Shown here piece after piece: positions 7,960-16,964 of a stretch of 64,000 bases of DNA (the stretch's first letter is position 1; every line of letters begins with the position of its first letter). Below the pieces are notes generated by a model. That model saw nothing but the letters and a program-made list of their open reading frames with translations. It was not told where the DNA came from and did not search any database. Source of the DNA: an uncultured Selenomonadales bacterium (GTDB lineage Bacteria > Bacillota > Negativicutes > DSM-1736 > Dendrosporobacteraceae); NCBI GenBank assembly GCA_946407015.1, contig CAMJML010000009.1, positions 59,729-123,728 of the forward strand. The letters run 5' to 3'. Both the position numbers and the translations under genes were made by a program.

Positions 7960-8057
7960 CCCCTCACCCCCCTTTGTTTGTTTGAGTTGTTTTCGCATAT
8001 ACGCGCGTGAAAACCCTAAGTTTTTGTGTCAATGACCAATAGATAACGGAGCGACTT

Positions 8058-8420
8058 TTACTTATAACCCGAACAGCACTCAATTACCCGCTTGCATTCT
8101 GATACGCTGAACATCCCAATATGAGTTTCAGACGGTGTTTTCCCCATTTGCTGGGCAAGCCATTGATATGCAGCACCACGGCTCATTTTTCGTGACTTCC
8201 ATATCGGATCAAACATCGCATGCGCCCTCTTTTTCCATTCACGAAGTTCTGCATTTGCCAAGCATCCTAACGGCTTGTCTGATCCTTTATGTACGCCAAC
8301 ATAAGCATTGCAAGGTCGACAAAGATACATCATTCCGTAACTTTTACCGTAAACATACGAGCTGTCGACGAACTCTGCAATATCTCCGCAATATTGGCAT
8401 GTTACTTCCTGCGCCATCAT
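8058..8420 (-). CDS. DUF3268-type zinc-finger phage protein
   Basis: A 120-residue protein starting with CQYCGDIAEFVDSSYVYG and continuing CRPCNAYVGVHKG, LGCLANAELREW, and AHAMFDPIW. This layout is that of the DUF3268 zinc-finger family found in phage early regions. It overlaps the RusA-like gene by 4 bp. Its role is unknown; the neighbours suggest DNA metabolism. Confidence 0.7.
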   Translation of the reverse strand: MMAQEVTCQYCGDIAEFVDSSYVYGKSYGMMYLCRPCNAYVGVHKGSDKPLGCLANAELREWKKRAHAMFDPIWKSRKMSRGAAYQWLAQQMGKTPSETHIGMFSVSECKRVIECCSGYK

Positions 8421-8839
8421 CCTACCGCCTTCACTGTTACTTCAACCCTCGGCACATCCGAATACCACTTCCCACTATCACCAAAATCCACAACCTGACT
8501 ATCATCACGCCAGATCACTGTCTTGAGCGAATCCTTGACGCCCTTGATCACATTATCCAGGTCAGGCTTAGTCACCGGTCGTATTTCACCGCGAATAGCA
8601 GCTGCAGTCTTTTTTTTGCTGAACGACTTTGGAATGCCGCGATAGACCTTAACCGTAAGCGATATGGCGCCATCAAGTGGAATTTCCGGCCGCACTTTCA
8701 GCGCTTCATACCTGACAATCTCTTTATAATTACGGCTCTTTTCCGGGTCGTAAGCCTTTGCATGTCCATTTACCGTCGAAAACTTGGGACGTCCCTGGGC
8801 TACTGGCTCACCGTAAACCGTGAATGTAATGTCACTCAA
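8417..8839 (-). CDS. rusA: RusA-family Holliday junction endonuclease
   Basis: A 140-residue protein with the RusA layout: N-terminal strand TVYGEPVAQGRPKF, and the metal-binding aspartates in KPDLDNVIKGVKDSL and DDSQVVDF. RusA nucleases cut four-way junctions and branched DNA during phage recombination and before packaging. It lies between SSB and the DUF3268 gene, as in many Siphovirus early regions. Confidence 0.85.
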   Translation of the reverse strand: MSDITFTVYGEPVAQGRPKFSTVNGHAKAYDPEKSRNYKEIVRYEALKVRPEIPLDGAISLTVKVYRGIPKSFSKKKTAAAIRGEIRPVTKPDLDNVIKGVKDSLKTVIWRDDSQVVDFGDSGKWYSDVPRVEVTVKAVG

Positions 8840-8851
8840 ATCCTTTACCTC

Positions 8852-9250
8852 CTAAAACGGAATCTCTTCCTCTGGGAATACTTCACTGCCAAAAGAACTG
8901 GCATCGTAAGGACTGCTACCACCATCACCGCTTTGCTGCTTGCTATCCAAGAACTCAATGTTTTGTGCCACGACTTCGGCAATCCGCCTCTTTTGACCGT
9001 CAGTAGCCTCATAGGAGCGAATCTGCAAGCGTCCCTCAACCAGAACACGGCGTCCTTTGCTGAGATTGTTACCGCAAATCTCGGCAAGCTTCTCCCAAGC
9101 AACGATCGGGATAAAATCTGTTGCATCCTTCTGACCTGCACCAGCAAAACGGTTAACAGCAATACTAAACGATGCTACGGCCTTGCCATTTTGTGTATAT
9201 CGAACATCGGGGTCCTGAGATAACCGTCCGACTAAAATTACTTTGTTCAT
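8852..9250 (-). CDS. ssb: Single-stranded DNA-binding protein
   Basis: A 132-residue SSB. It has the OB fold (MNKVILVGRLSQDPDVRYT, FIPIVAWEKLAE, LVEGRLQIRSYE) and the acidic C-terminal tip EEEIPF that recruits replication and repair partners. It overlaps the replication protein gene by 4 bp, so the two are co-translated. It would cover single strands at the origin described at 10071-10272. Confidence 0.93.
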   Translation of the reverse strand: MNKVILVGRLSQDPDVRYTQNGKAVASFSIAVNRFAGAGQKDATDFIPIVAWEKLAEICGNNLSKGRRVLVEGRLQIRSYEATDGQKRRIAEVVAQNIEFLDSKQQSGDGGSSPYDASSFGSEVFPEEEIPF

Positions 9251-10008
9251 GTTGCAACTCCTAACTTTTCAGCCCATGCTGGCTTTCTCTTTTTGCAGTC
9301 ACACTGAATGACCTCATCCTTCATGCCATTACCATTTCTAAATGGCACCTGCCCTATGTAACTGCCGGTTCCTTTGCACTTAGGACACGGCTCATCAGCT
9401 GCTTTATTGCCTGGGTTAAAAGGCTTAGGCGGTTTGGGCTTTAGAATGCCAGCTAAATAGGTCAAAGGGTTATCAATATTCGCATTAGGGCGCTCAAATG
9501 AATGCTGCAGCTTATCGAGTGCGTCTGAAACTTTGTCAACTCCAAACTCCTTGCAAAGCTTGCCTATGGCGCCAAAATCCCTGTCCTGTGCTACTACCCC
9601 AGGGATAGACCGTAACTTGTGAACCAACTCAGCAACCTGGTTGGACGGGCCTGTAGTAGAGGCTCCGTGAAACCGCTTAAGCCACTTAATGGACTTCCGG
9701 ACGTCGATCGCCTTTCCGCGCGGCAATCGTTTCTCGCGAATATACCCCTTGTCTTTCAACCGCCTAAGATTCTTCTTCACAGTTTCAGGATGATTACCAA
9801 AGCAGGCGGCAATCTCTTCAGCTTTGATTGGCTTACCCCCTAGCACAAGCCCCCATCGTTCTCCATCACTTTCAACCACATCTTCAGTTACACGATCAAT
9901 AAGCCATAAAAATTCCCATAATGCAGGGCCAATATCTTCATAGTGCTTTGGTTCAAGTAATCCACTCGAAATTGGAAAGGTTACTTTTTGCTCATTCGTA
10001 AACATCAC
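9247..10008 (-). CDS. Phage replication protein with winged helix and zinc ribbon
   Basis: A 253-residue protein. Residues about 25-115 form a winged helix (EIAACFGNHPETVKKNLRRL then GYIREKRLPRG). The middle is helical (LDKLQHSF, NPLTYLAGIL), reminiscent of DnaD-like replication initiators. The C-terminus has CPKCKGTGSY and QCDCKKRK, a zinc ribbon. It directly adjoins the repeat and DnaA-box cluster, which it probably binds. It is followed by ssb with a 4-bp overlap. Confidence 0.7.
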   Translation of the reverse strand: MMFTNEQKVTFPISSGLLEPKHYEDIGPALWEFLWLIDRVTEDVVESDGERWGLVLGGKPIKAEEIAACFGNHPETVKKNLRRLKDKGYIREKRLPRGKAIDVRKSIKWLKRFHGASTTGPSNQVAELVHKLRSIPGVVAQDRDFGAIGKLCKEFGVDKVSDALDKLQHSFERPNANIDNPLTYLAGILKPKPPKPFNPGNKAADEPCPKCKGTGSYIGQVPFRNGNGMKDEVIQCDCKKRKPAWAEKLGVAT

Positions 10009-10070
10009 CTACCCTGCAAACATGTTCTTGTTGTTAATACTGTATTGTAAACTATTGTATTGTTATATGA

Positions 10071-10272
10071 GACGAAGCGTTTTCGCTTTATCAGATGGCC
10101 AGTGATAAAGCGTTTTCACTTTATCATGATAAAGTCTTTTCGCTTTATCTGTGGATAATTTTTGACCTGTGATAAAGTCTTTTCGCTTTATCTGTGGATA
10201 AAATTTTCATGCTGTGATAAAGCGTTTTTACTTTATCTGTGGATAAATGTGATACAACGTTTTCGCTTTATC
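10071..10272. other. Probable phage replication origin: iterons plus DnaA boxes
   Basis: Six 22-bp units with consensus GATAAAGnnTTTTCGCTTTATC start at 10071, 10104, 10128, 10171, 10216 and 10251. The best units are near-perfect palindromes with a TTTT centre. Three perfect DnaA boxes (TGTGGATAA, reverse of TTATCCACA) directly follow units 3, 4 and 5 at 10150-10158, 10193-10201 and 10238-10246. The region lies upstream of the replication protein gene and overlaps the end of the methylase gene by 2 bp. Iterons plus DnaA boxes beside an initiator gene are the classic layout of a theta-type origin. Confidence 0.85.
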
Positions 10273-11095
10273 ACAGGTGGCAAGTAAATAAATTATTTAG
10301 CTGCTTTGCTGCTACTGAATTCATCCATAACACCTCTTGTCTGAGCTGGCCTTTTTCGGCGTTCGATCTCCGAGTATATCTAGACCAGTGCCTCAAGCGA
10401 TTGTCGTATAGTTCACATTCATAGCCGCTTAACAGCACCGGTCCTGGATGACGATCTAAAGCCTCCAACAGCTTAATATGATCCTCATCCATCATTTCAT
10501 TGGCGTACATGCGGCCTTTTCGCGTACTCAACACATAGGGTGGATCAGCATAGATAAGCACCTGAGAATAACGATATCTTTCGATTAGATCAAGTGCCGG
10601 TCGATTCTCGATCTGAGCTTCCTTTAACCGCATAGCGGTTCTAATGATCCGTTCCGGTAAGTCCTGCCATACCTTCGCTGAATTCTTTCCCTGCATGCCC
10701 TGTACTTCATGGCGCCAGCCGCTTCGATCGCTGGTCCTGGTGCCGTGCGCTTGCCAGCAGCGCACTAGAAAGCGCCTTGCATCCTCAAGGTCATCACCGC
10801 TCTTTTGCAGCACTCCGCAGCGACCGATTAACGGTAAGAACTCATCCCGCGCCCAGGGCGTAAATCTAACCAAATTGGCCAGATCTCGATGTCTTTCCCG
10901 AATCATCCGAAATAAGTTCACGATGTTTCCATCAAGGTCATTAATCGTTTCAACCCGACTCGGCTGTTTGGAGAAAAACACGGCTCCGGATCCGAAGAAT
11001 GGTTCCAAGTAGACGTCATGTTTCGGCATCATTGAGGCAATCCACTCGGCGATCTGCCACTTAGCCCCTGGGTACCTTAAGACTGCTTCAACCAT
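10271..11095 (-). CDS. dam: D12-class DNA adenine methylase
   Basis: A 274-residue enzyme that transfers a methyl group from SAM to N6 of adenine in duplex DNA. It has the D12 motif order: N-terminal RYPGAKWQIAEWI, SAM motif EPFFGSGAVFF (about residue 33), NDLDGNIVNLF, and catalytic DPPY (about residue 185). It overlaps the upstream gene by one base (TGATG). It is the second adenine methylase in this prophage. Its recognition site is not shown by the sequence; GATC is only the usual site of the family. Confidence 0.85.
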   Translation of the reverse strand: MVEAVLRYPGAKWQIAEWIASMMPKHDVYLEPFFGSGAVFFSKQPSRVETINDLDGNIVNLFRMIRERHRDLANLVRFTPWARDEFLPLIGRCGVLQKSGDDLEDARRFLVRCWQAHGTRTSDRSGWRHEVQGMQGKNSAKVWQDLPERIIRTAMRLKEAQIENRPALDLIERYRYSQVLIYADPPYVLSTRKGRMYANEMMDEDHIKLLEALDRHPGPVLLSGYECELYDNRLRHWSRYTRRSNAEKGQLRQEVLWMNSVAAKQLNNLFTCHL

Positions 11096-11640
11096 CAGTT
11101 CATATGCCTTGAGCCACTTTTGTCATATTGCTCAAGTGGTTCAAATAGTCGTGGCTGCCGCATCAGTTCCCAATTTCCGTTTGCCTCAAGTAGGTTTGGT
11201 ATCAGCCGATTCTTACCGTCCCAATCATGGCCAACCGTGTGCAGTACATCGCCCCATTCTTCAATCTGGTAGGTCTTTAGATCGCCATCCTTGCCGATTT
11301 TGCGAAGCTCACGATAGAGAATAAGGACGACCTGGTTAAACGTTAATTCTTCAAGATTTTTGCGAAAGACTTCGAGCATATAATAAAAGCTGCGGTTCGT
11401 TGTTTGTTTTAATATGTCTTGCCACTTCTCAGGGATAGTGCCGATCTGGGCATACTTGACCTTGTCTTTGTTTTTGCCGCTGCCGCTGGTGTTATCAACA
11501 AAAAGAATCGACGGAACTGCAATGTGTCTGAGCTCATCATATTTTTTGACCAGGCTTTCAGCGATTTCACGATAATACTCGTTTACCTGGAATTTGCCGC
11601 TCCACTCCTCGACGATTACGAGACGGCTTTGGTCTGACAT
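11095..11640 (-). CDS. Phage metallopeptidase-like protein lacking metal ligands
   Basis: A 181-residue protein that resembles the putative phage metallopeptidase family, in which a helix of type HELxHI is followed by a histidine and DxEDF/EEW. Here the matching stretch is LYRELRKIGKDGDLK and TYQIEEWGDVL, so the positions where I expect histidines hold Arg, Lys and Tyr. It is therefore probably not an active zinc protease. Start: ATG after GAGGTGATTTTA. It precedes the Dam gene with a one-base overlap. The family assignment is from remembered motifs. Confidence 0.5.
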   Translation of the reverse strand: MSDQSRLVIVEEWSGKFQVNEYYREIAESLVKKYDELRHIAVPSILFVDNTSGSGKNKDKVKYAQIGTIPEKWQDILKQTTNRSFYYMLEVFRKNLEELTFNQVVLILYRELRKIGKDGDLKTYQIEEWGDVLHTVGHDWDGKNRLIPNLLEANGNWELMRQPRLFEPLEQYDKSGSRHMN

Positions 11641-11674
11641 TAAAATCACCTCGCATAATACATGAATCTTTCGG

Positions 11675-11926
11675 TTATCCTACATTCGAAGAAGTCTGCC
11701 CTAAAGGCAAGCCAATATCGTACTTGCTGCACCTGGAGCAGTCCGACATATGTACCAATCCGCTTGCCGTTCTGCAATGCCGGCAGATGGCAGAGATTGT
11801 TCGCCAATCCCTGCCACAGCTTGGGCAAATAAGGAATACGATTGGATCTTTAAAGGCGATAATCACGCCAGGCGTATGGCACTTTAAGCAATTTGCCTGT
11901 GTTGTTTTACCGGGCATACATTTCAT
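11675..11926 (-). CDS. Cys-rich multi-zinc phage protein
   Basis: An 83-residue protein with five Cys pairs or clusters (CLKCH, CPSCG, CRHC, CSRC, plus KC near the start), enough for two zinc ribbons. The ATG at 11924-11926 follows AGGGGTG. Function is unknown; such proteins are frequent in phage early operons. Confidence 0.6.
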   Translation of the reverse strand: MKCMPGKTTQANCLKCHTPGVIIAFKDPIVFLICPSCGRDWRTISAICRHCRTASGLVHMSDCSRCSKYDIGLPLGQTSSNVG

Positions 11927-11965
11927 ATCAAACACCCCTAAAACAAACTCGTCTGTCCGTTGATG

Positions 11966-13807
11966 TCATGAAAACATTTCTTGTAAAAATTGACTAGGAA
12001 TCGCCGGTACATCATTACCGCTCCAATCGGTGGTGTTTTGCGTAAACGACACGTACAGTCGATTTTTCGCACGGGTAAGGGCTACATAGCAAAGGCGTCT
12101 TTCCTCTTCAATATCGCCTCGTTTTGACGGAAATACATCCTGATTCAATCCGGCGATGAACACCGTGTCAAACTCTAATCCTTTAGAAGCATGAACGGTC
12201 ATCACCTTAACGGCATTGCTTTCTTCCAGGAGCTTCTCTTGGATGTCTCGGTACCTCAGGTATTTTAAAAACGCCTGGACTGAGGAATTTTCAAATACTT
12301 CCTCTTTTGACTTTTCCCACGCCTTGATGAGCTGCTCTGCCCGTTGAATGTTTTCAAGCCATCCATAGGGTATTTTGTCGCTCTCAACCCCAACGATTTC
12401 ACGAATCACCGCAAAGCACTTTGAAGGGAAATAGGCGCAGGCGGCTTCAATGGCTCGTTCGATCTCCAAAACCTTATTAACTAACCGATCAGCCAGGCTA
12501 TTGCTAAAGCTGTTCTGCATCGCTTCGTATAAAGACAGGTCTTTCATCGCTGCCTCGAGCTCTAATTGCTGCAGCTCAGTAGAAAAAGTAGACCTGGCGT
12601 CAATATTGATTAAGCATTTTTTGAGAGCGATATTGTCTTTCCGGTTAAACATGAAATACATCCAATTCATGACCGGTTTGACTGCTGTGGCTTTATAAGG
12701 ATCGTCCCGTCCAATGATCCGCTGCACCGGCACCTGAGCTTTTTCCAGGTAGCGAGCAATATTGTCGACCTGAACATTCGTCCGGGCTAAAATGGCAATG
12801 TCTTTGAACATAATATTTTCCGTCCGGTTAAGATAGTCAGCCATTCTGGCAAGCGTGATCGCCTCATCGCTTGAGGTTTTATAGGATAACCGCTGAATAT
12901 CCGGTCCGGATTTATGAGCAATGAGTTTCTTCTCCGTTTGCTTTTCGTTATGCTTGATCAGGGTATTAGCAGCTGCGACGATCTGTTCAGTTGAGCGATA
13001 ATTATCTTCGAGCTTAATGACCTCGCATGTAGGGTATACAGTGGCAAAATTCAAGATGTATTCGACCCTGGCATGCCGCCAGCCATAGATGGCCTGAAAG
13101 TCATCCCCGACTACAAATAGGTTTGGTGAAGCTAAGAGTTCGATCATGCGCATTTGCTCATCATTCGTGTCCTGAAACTCATCCACAAAAACATGTGTAT
13201 AGGCCCGTTGATACTCAGCCAATACGTCTGGCCGCAACTCCCACAGCCGAATCACTAAATCGATTAACCGGTTCAGGTCCACAGCGTTATTTTGTTTGCA
13301 GCGGTAGCCATATTCGATTAATACCCGGCATTCTTCCGGATACTTTCTTTGTTCATGGCGATAATCGCCGCATGCCTCATGGCGTTCGGTTACTTTTTTA
13401 AGGCTTGTTTTATTGCCGAATTCGCTGATAATTCGCTTAAGGATCTCATCCCGGTCCTCTTGGTCATAAATCGTAAAGTTATCTTCAATGCCGAGGTAAT
13501 GGCCCCAACGCCTTAGGACATTGACAGCGAAAGCATGAAAGGTGTTACAAAAGAGCTTCTTGCCCTCTTCCTCGCCGATCAGCTTCATAACGCGCTCTTT
13601 CATTTCCTTGCCGGCAAGCCGGGTAAAGGTAAGCGCCAGCATATTAGCGGTACCAACCCGCTTTTCAGTATTGAGATAAGCGATTCGTCTGGTTAATACT
13701 GTGGTTTTTCCGCTGCCAGCGCCTGCAAGATTTAAGATGATGGGGGCAGTCGATATGACCGCCCTTAATTGTGCGTCGTTCAACCCATCAATAAAGCATT
13801 TAGGCAC
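11966..13807 (-). CDS. UvrD/Rep-family superfamily 1 DNA helicase
   Basis: A 613-residue ATP-dependent helicase. Visible motifs are the Q motif LNDAQLRAV, Walker A GAGSGKTT (about residue 30), motif Ia ALTFTRLAGKEM, motif II DEFQDTN (about residue 212), motif III GDDFQAIYGWR, motif V VMTVHASKGLEF and motif VI VALTRAKNRLYV. The length is slightly below UvrD/PcrA (about 720). Its start overlaps the end of the SMC-like ATPase gene by 8 bp, so the two are co-translated and may act together in recombination-dependent replication. Confidence 0.92.
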   Translation of the reverse strand: MPKCFIDGLNDAQLRAVISTAPIILNLAGAGSGKTTVLTRRIAYLNTEKRVGTANMLALTFTRLAGKEMKERVMKLIGEEEGKKLFCNTFHAFAVNVLRRWGHYLGIEDNFTIYDQEDRDEILKRIISEFGNKTSLKKVTERHEACGDYRHEQRKYPEECRVLIEYGYRCKQNNAVDLNRLIDLVIRLWELRPDVLAEYQRAYTHVFVDEFQDTNDEQMRMIELLASPNLFVVGDDFQAIYGWRHARVEYILNFATVYPTCEVIKLEDNYRSTEQIVAAANTLIKHNEKQTEKKLIAHKSGPDIQRLSYKTSSDEAITLARMADYLNRTENIMFKDIAILARTNVQVDNIARYLEKAQVPVQRIIGRDDPYKATAVKPVMNWMYFMFNRKDNIALKKCLINIDARSTFSTELQQLELEAAMKDLSLYEAMQNSFSNSLADRLVNKVLEIERAIEAACAYFPSKCFAVIREIVGVESDKIPYGWLENIQRAEQLIKAWEKSKEEVFENSSVQAFLKYLRYRDIQEKLLEESNAVKVMTVHASKGLEFDTVFIAGLNQDVFPSKRGDIEEERRLCYVALTRAKNRLYVSFTQNTTDWSGNDVPAIPSQFLQEMFS

Positions 13808-15974
13808 TTGCCTTCACCTCCGCTTCCTCAAAAATACCCGTAGTTTCTTGGTTAAGCGAAAGGCTGCATACATTCCATCCATCAGCAGTAAAAGCGAATT
13901 CGACTGCGCCGGCTAAAATGATGTTGTCCAGCTTGCCCTCAACTTTACTTAGCCCATCAATGAGCAGTTGAAAGTTTTTGCTGTCTAAATGATTCAGGTT
14001 GTCCATGACCAGGGCGCGGAGTTTAGGCTGTGCCCGGTCAATAATGGTAATCATCATAGCAGCTAGAAAAATGGTCTGTTGGCCAGTACTAAGGGCGTCA
14101 AAGTTAACGGCATGCCCTTTTTCATTGATCCAACCAAATTGGAATATTTCTTTGCCGGTATCACTCTCGGTTTGGAAAAACGGTTCAAATTCAAAGCCCA
14201 TCAGCTTGAGGTTGGCACCAATGTTTTGCCGAATTGGTTCGAGAATTTCTTTAACCAGCTCGCCCTGGATGCCTTTGGGTCCAAGCTGCTCGCTGATAAG
14301 TTTCAGGCAAATGCTTTGATATTCTGCTTTGCGGTTATCCAGCATGGACTGCTGCAGCAATAGAAATGCCTGCTTAGCCTTTTCCTTTTCGGCAATGGTG
14401 GTTTTCAGCTCGGCAATTCGGGTTTTAGTGCCAAGCAGTTGCTGCTGCTGCAGCTCATTACCCATTACGGCCTCAAGCGGTTCATTGGTTAACCGGCTGA
14501 TTTCTTCAGCATACAACTTGAGCTTGTTACTCCGATCGGTGGCCGCCTGCATGGTTTTGTTCTTCCGCTCAGTAATATCAGCAATCGCCTTATTGAGTTT
14601 GGCGTTTTGATTATTAAGTTCCTGAAGATTATTCAGAATGGCGGTCTGTTGGCTTTCAAGAGCAGCCTGCTCATTGGTCAAAACTGAAATCTTCGCATTT
14701 AGCTGTTCAAGTTTCTGCTGGAGATCACCAATAGTCGTTGCGGCCTCATCCCGCTTTTTGTCTACAAAACCGCCAAAGCCTGAAAAATCCTTTTCGCATT
14801 TGATCATTTGATGGATTACGCAGCGGCCTGACATTTCACCGGTTTGCTTTAACGCTGATTCCAGCGTCTTGACAACTCCATTGATCTCTTGCTGCTGGAT
14901 GGTAAAGGCACGGTGTTCCTTATCCAGTGCAGCAAGTTCGGCTTTTATCGCTTGCAGCCGCTCTTTTAGCGGGTTTAGCTGGCCGTCGATACTGGGTATC
15001 GGTTTGATTTTCGACTGCAGATCGGTAATCTGGTTGTCGAAGACAGCCGTGTCTTCATTCTCTGGCGTAGCCTTAAGGGTATTAATAAGGCCATTGAGTT
15101 CAGTAATCCGCGCAGTACGGCGATCTAAAGCTTTCTTCTTTTCGGCATCAGCGGATAACTGTTTTTCGATATTAACCAGTTGCAGCTGCAAAGCCTCAAG
15201 TTCTTCTTTGTAGGCGGCAATATTGCGGTCAGTTTCAGCCATTTCATTTTTCATGTCAGCAAACTGCCGTACAGCGCCCTGGGCGTCTTTTTGTTTCTTA
15301 TCCCAGATCGACTTTTCGGCAGATACCCAATCAAGCATGGACTGCAGTCCTGAACTAACATCAAAGTCATGCGGAAATTGGCCGATTGCCTTATTGATGA
15401 TTTCTAACATGACAGCATACTGCTCCGGATTATTGTCATTGAGTTCAGAGGTCAAGAGTTTGTCGACCAGATATTTATGAATCCGGTCCCTGGTCCATGA
15501 ATTGGAGGTTATAGGGCTCAATGAGTAAACAAAATCACGCCTGGCTGTATCGGAAAGGTTGAGAAACTCACTAAAGTCCATCATGACGGGAAAGTCACCG
15601 ATTTCACTGATAACCCTTGCCTTTTTGTCAGTATCGGTTTTCTCGCCCCGGCCTGGCGACACCGCCAGGCTTTCTTTGATTGATACGGTCGTTGCGCCAG
15701 TACTGTTATTTCGTTTTTCCGTCCGTGTAAAGGATCTGGAAAACTGAAAGTCATCGGTTCGAAGTCCAACCATCATACTCTCGCCGGTGGCCAGCTTGAA
15801 AGTGTCGGCCGGCGTTTTTTTCTGCCCAGGTACATACCCTAACATTGCAATACCCAGGGATTGAATGCGTGTTGTTTTACCGGCGCCGTTACGGCCGATG
15901 AATATGTCTTTACCGGTAAGGGCTTGCATCCCGGTCTGCCCTTTTAAGTTTTGAAATTCAATGGCATGGATCAT
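13800..15974 (-). CDS. SMC/Rad50-like recombination ATPase
   Basis: A 724-residue protein. Walker A is IGRNGAGKTT (about residue 27). Long coiled coils (about 235-330 and 380-520) surround a possible hook with cysteines in GRCVIHQMIKCEK. The C-terminal lobe has a signature-like ALSTGQQTIFLAAM and a Walker B region LRALVMDNLNHLD. Rad50/SbcC and phage homologues use this plan to process DNA ends. No separate nuclease subunit is visible beside it. The start shares one base with the stop of the upstream gene and has GGAGGTG. No TOPRIM domain is seen, which argues against a Gabija-type defence protein. Confidence 0.8.
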   Translation of the reverse strand: MIHAIEFQNLKGQTGMQALTGKDIFIGRNGAGKTTRIQSLGIAMLGYVPGQKKTPADTFKLATGESMMVGLRTDDFQFSRSFTRTEKRNNSTGATTVSIKESLAVSPGRGEKTDTDKKARVISEIGDFPVMMDFSEFLNLSDTARRDFVYSLSPITSNSWTRDRIHKYLVDKLLTSELNDNNPEQYAVMLEIINKAIGQFPHDFDVSSGLQSMLDWVSAEKSIWDKKQKDAQGAVRQFADMKNEMAETDRNIAAYKEELEALQLQLVNIEKQLSADAEKKKALDRRTARITELNGLINTLKATPENEDTAVFDNQITDLQSKIKPIPSIDGQLNPLKERLQAIKAELAALDKEHRAFTIQQQEINGVVKTLESALKQTGEMSGRCVIHQMIKCEKDFSGFGGFVDKKRDEAATTIGDLQQKLEQLNAKISVLTNEQAALESQQTAILNNLQELNNQNAKLNKAIADITERKNKTMQAATDRSNKLKLYAEEISRLTNEPLEAVMGNELQQQQLLGTKTRIAELKTTIAEKEKAKQAFLLLQQSMLDNRKAEYQSICLKLISEQLGPKGIQGELVKEILEPIRQNIGANLKLMGFEFEPFFQTESDTGKEIFQFGWINEKGHAVNFDALSTGQQTIFLAAMMITIIDRAQPKLRALVMDNLNHLDSKNFQLLIDGLSKVEGKLDNIILAGAVEFAFTADGWNVCSLSLNQETTGIFEEAEVKASA

Positions 15975-16963
15975 TAGTAAGTTTCACCTCCGAAAGCTGA
16001 CGCAGATTGCACTGGTTCAGCCTGGATGGTATTGATTTTTTCTTCGTCATCAATCTCGACCTCAATATCGTCTGCGGTAGCTTCAGCCGTTACATTAATC
16101 ATGTCAACCTTTTGACCATTTACGGTGATGGTTTCACCGCGCGCTGCTTGATTAGCCAAATCCATCAACGTCTTAGGATCATGGTCTGAAATATAGCCGA
16201 TGATCGTGACTTTGGCCTTACGCTGTCTTTCCTGCCCTTCTGCATTCACATAGGCAATATGGCTTAACGCTGGATGCTTAGCCAGGGCTAACCGTTCCGC
16301 TATTGTCTGCGCATTACGCTCAGCGAATTGCTTTTTATTGATAAAGGTGTCAATGCATTTCAAGATATCCTTGTGACTAACGTCTGCCCAAATCCCCATA
16401 AGTCCGTCTACTCTATAAAAAATGCCGGTTTCCTTCTCTTTTTGGGTTAGCATAGTTTCCATGCAAATCCGACCGGATCCAGCATTGGCAGTCACTTTTT
16501 TCATGAGATCCTGAATGAAATACATGTTCAGATCATAAAGCAAAGTGGAGCTTGTAATGACAAGGTTGCCGGTAGGTCCATAACCGATAGCCATCTTTTT
16601 TACCCACACTTTACGCAAGGTGCCGCTATCTGGATCAATGACCGGAAATGGGTTAACAACGACTTTTCCATCAGGCAATGTTAAGACTTCCGGAGTAACA
16701 ATGCTCACGCTCGCAATTTGGTTTGCATGATTAAAACCCTTGCCGGTTGTCATGGCCTTACCTTGAATGTAGGCAATCTCACCGTTACTTTCCTCAAGGG
16801 TTACCACACTTTTGACTGAGCGAATCGCACCATCTGCTGTGCGTTTTATAAAAACTTGTCCATCACCAAGGCAAGCAACCGATTGACGTTTGATTAGTTC
16901 CAATTGCTTCTCAACCGGTAATTCTTCTAATTTTGCCGCCAACTTTTTTTCTGGTAATGCCAT
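15974..16963 (-). CDS. Unknown phage protein, candidate strand-annealing recombinase
   Basis: A 329-residue protein; the ATG at 16961-16963 follows GAGGAT. I do not recognise the family with certainty. The body is alpha/beta (IAYIQGKAMTTGKGFNHANQ, VKKMAIGYGPTGNLVITSST, LNMYFIQDLMKKV). The C-terminus is acidic (DDIEVEIDDEEK), as in many proteins that contact SSB or load onto single strands. It is translationally coupled to the SMC-like ATPase and lies in the block where phages carry RecT, Erf or Sak proteins, none of which is visible elsewhere here. That is the only reason to propose strand annealing. Confidence 0.5.
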   Translation of the reverse strand: MALPEKKLAAKLEELPVEKQLELIKRQSVACLGDGQVFIKRTADGAIRSVKSVVTLEESNGEIAYIQGKAMTTGKGFNHANQIASVSIVTPEVLTLPDGKVVVNPFPVIDPDSGTLRKVWVKKMAIGYGPTGNLVITSSTLLYDLNMYFIQDLMKKVTANAGSGRICMETMLTQKEKETGIFYRVDGLMGIWADVSHKDILKCIDTFINKKQFAERNAQTIAERLALAKHPALSHIAYVNAEGQERQRKAKVTIIGYISDHDPKTLMDLANQAARGETITVNGQKVDMINVTAEATADDIEVEIDDEEKINTIQAEPVQSASAFGGETY

Positions 16964-16964
16964 A

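Noticed and set aside
8135..9223. A 362-codon open frame on the + strand
   Set aside because: It lies wholly antisense to DUF3268, RusA and SSB genes, has no ribosome-binding site and its translation resembles no family.
11966..15974. SMC-like ATPase plus UvrD helicase as a Gabija-type defence pair
   Set aside because: The ATPase has long coiled coils and no TOPRIM nuclease part, and both genes sit in the phage replication operon.
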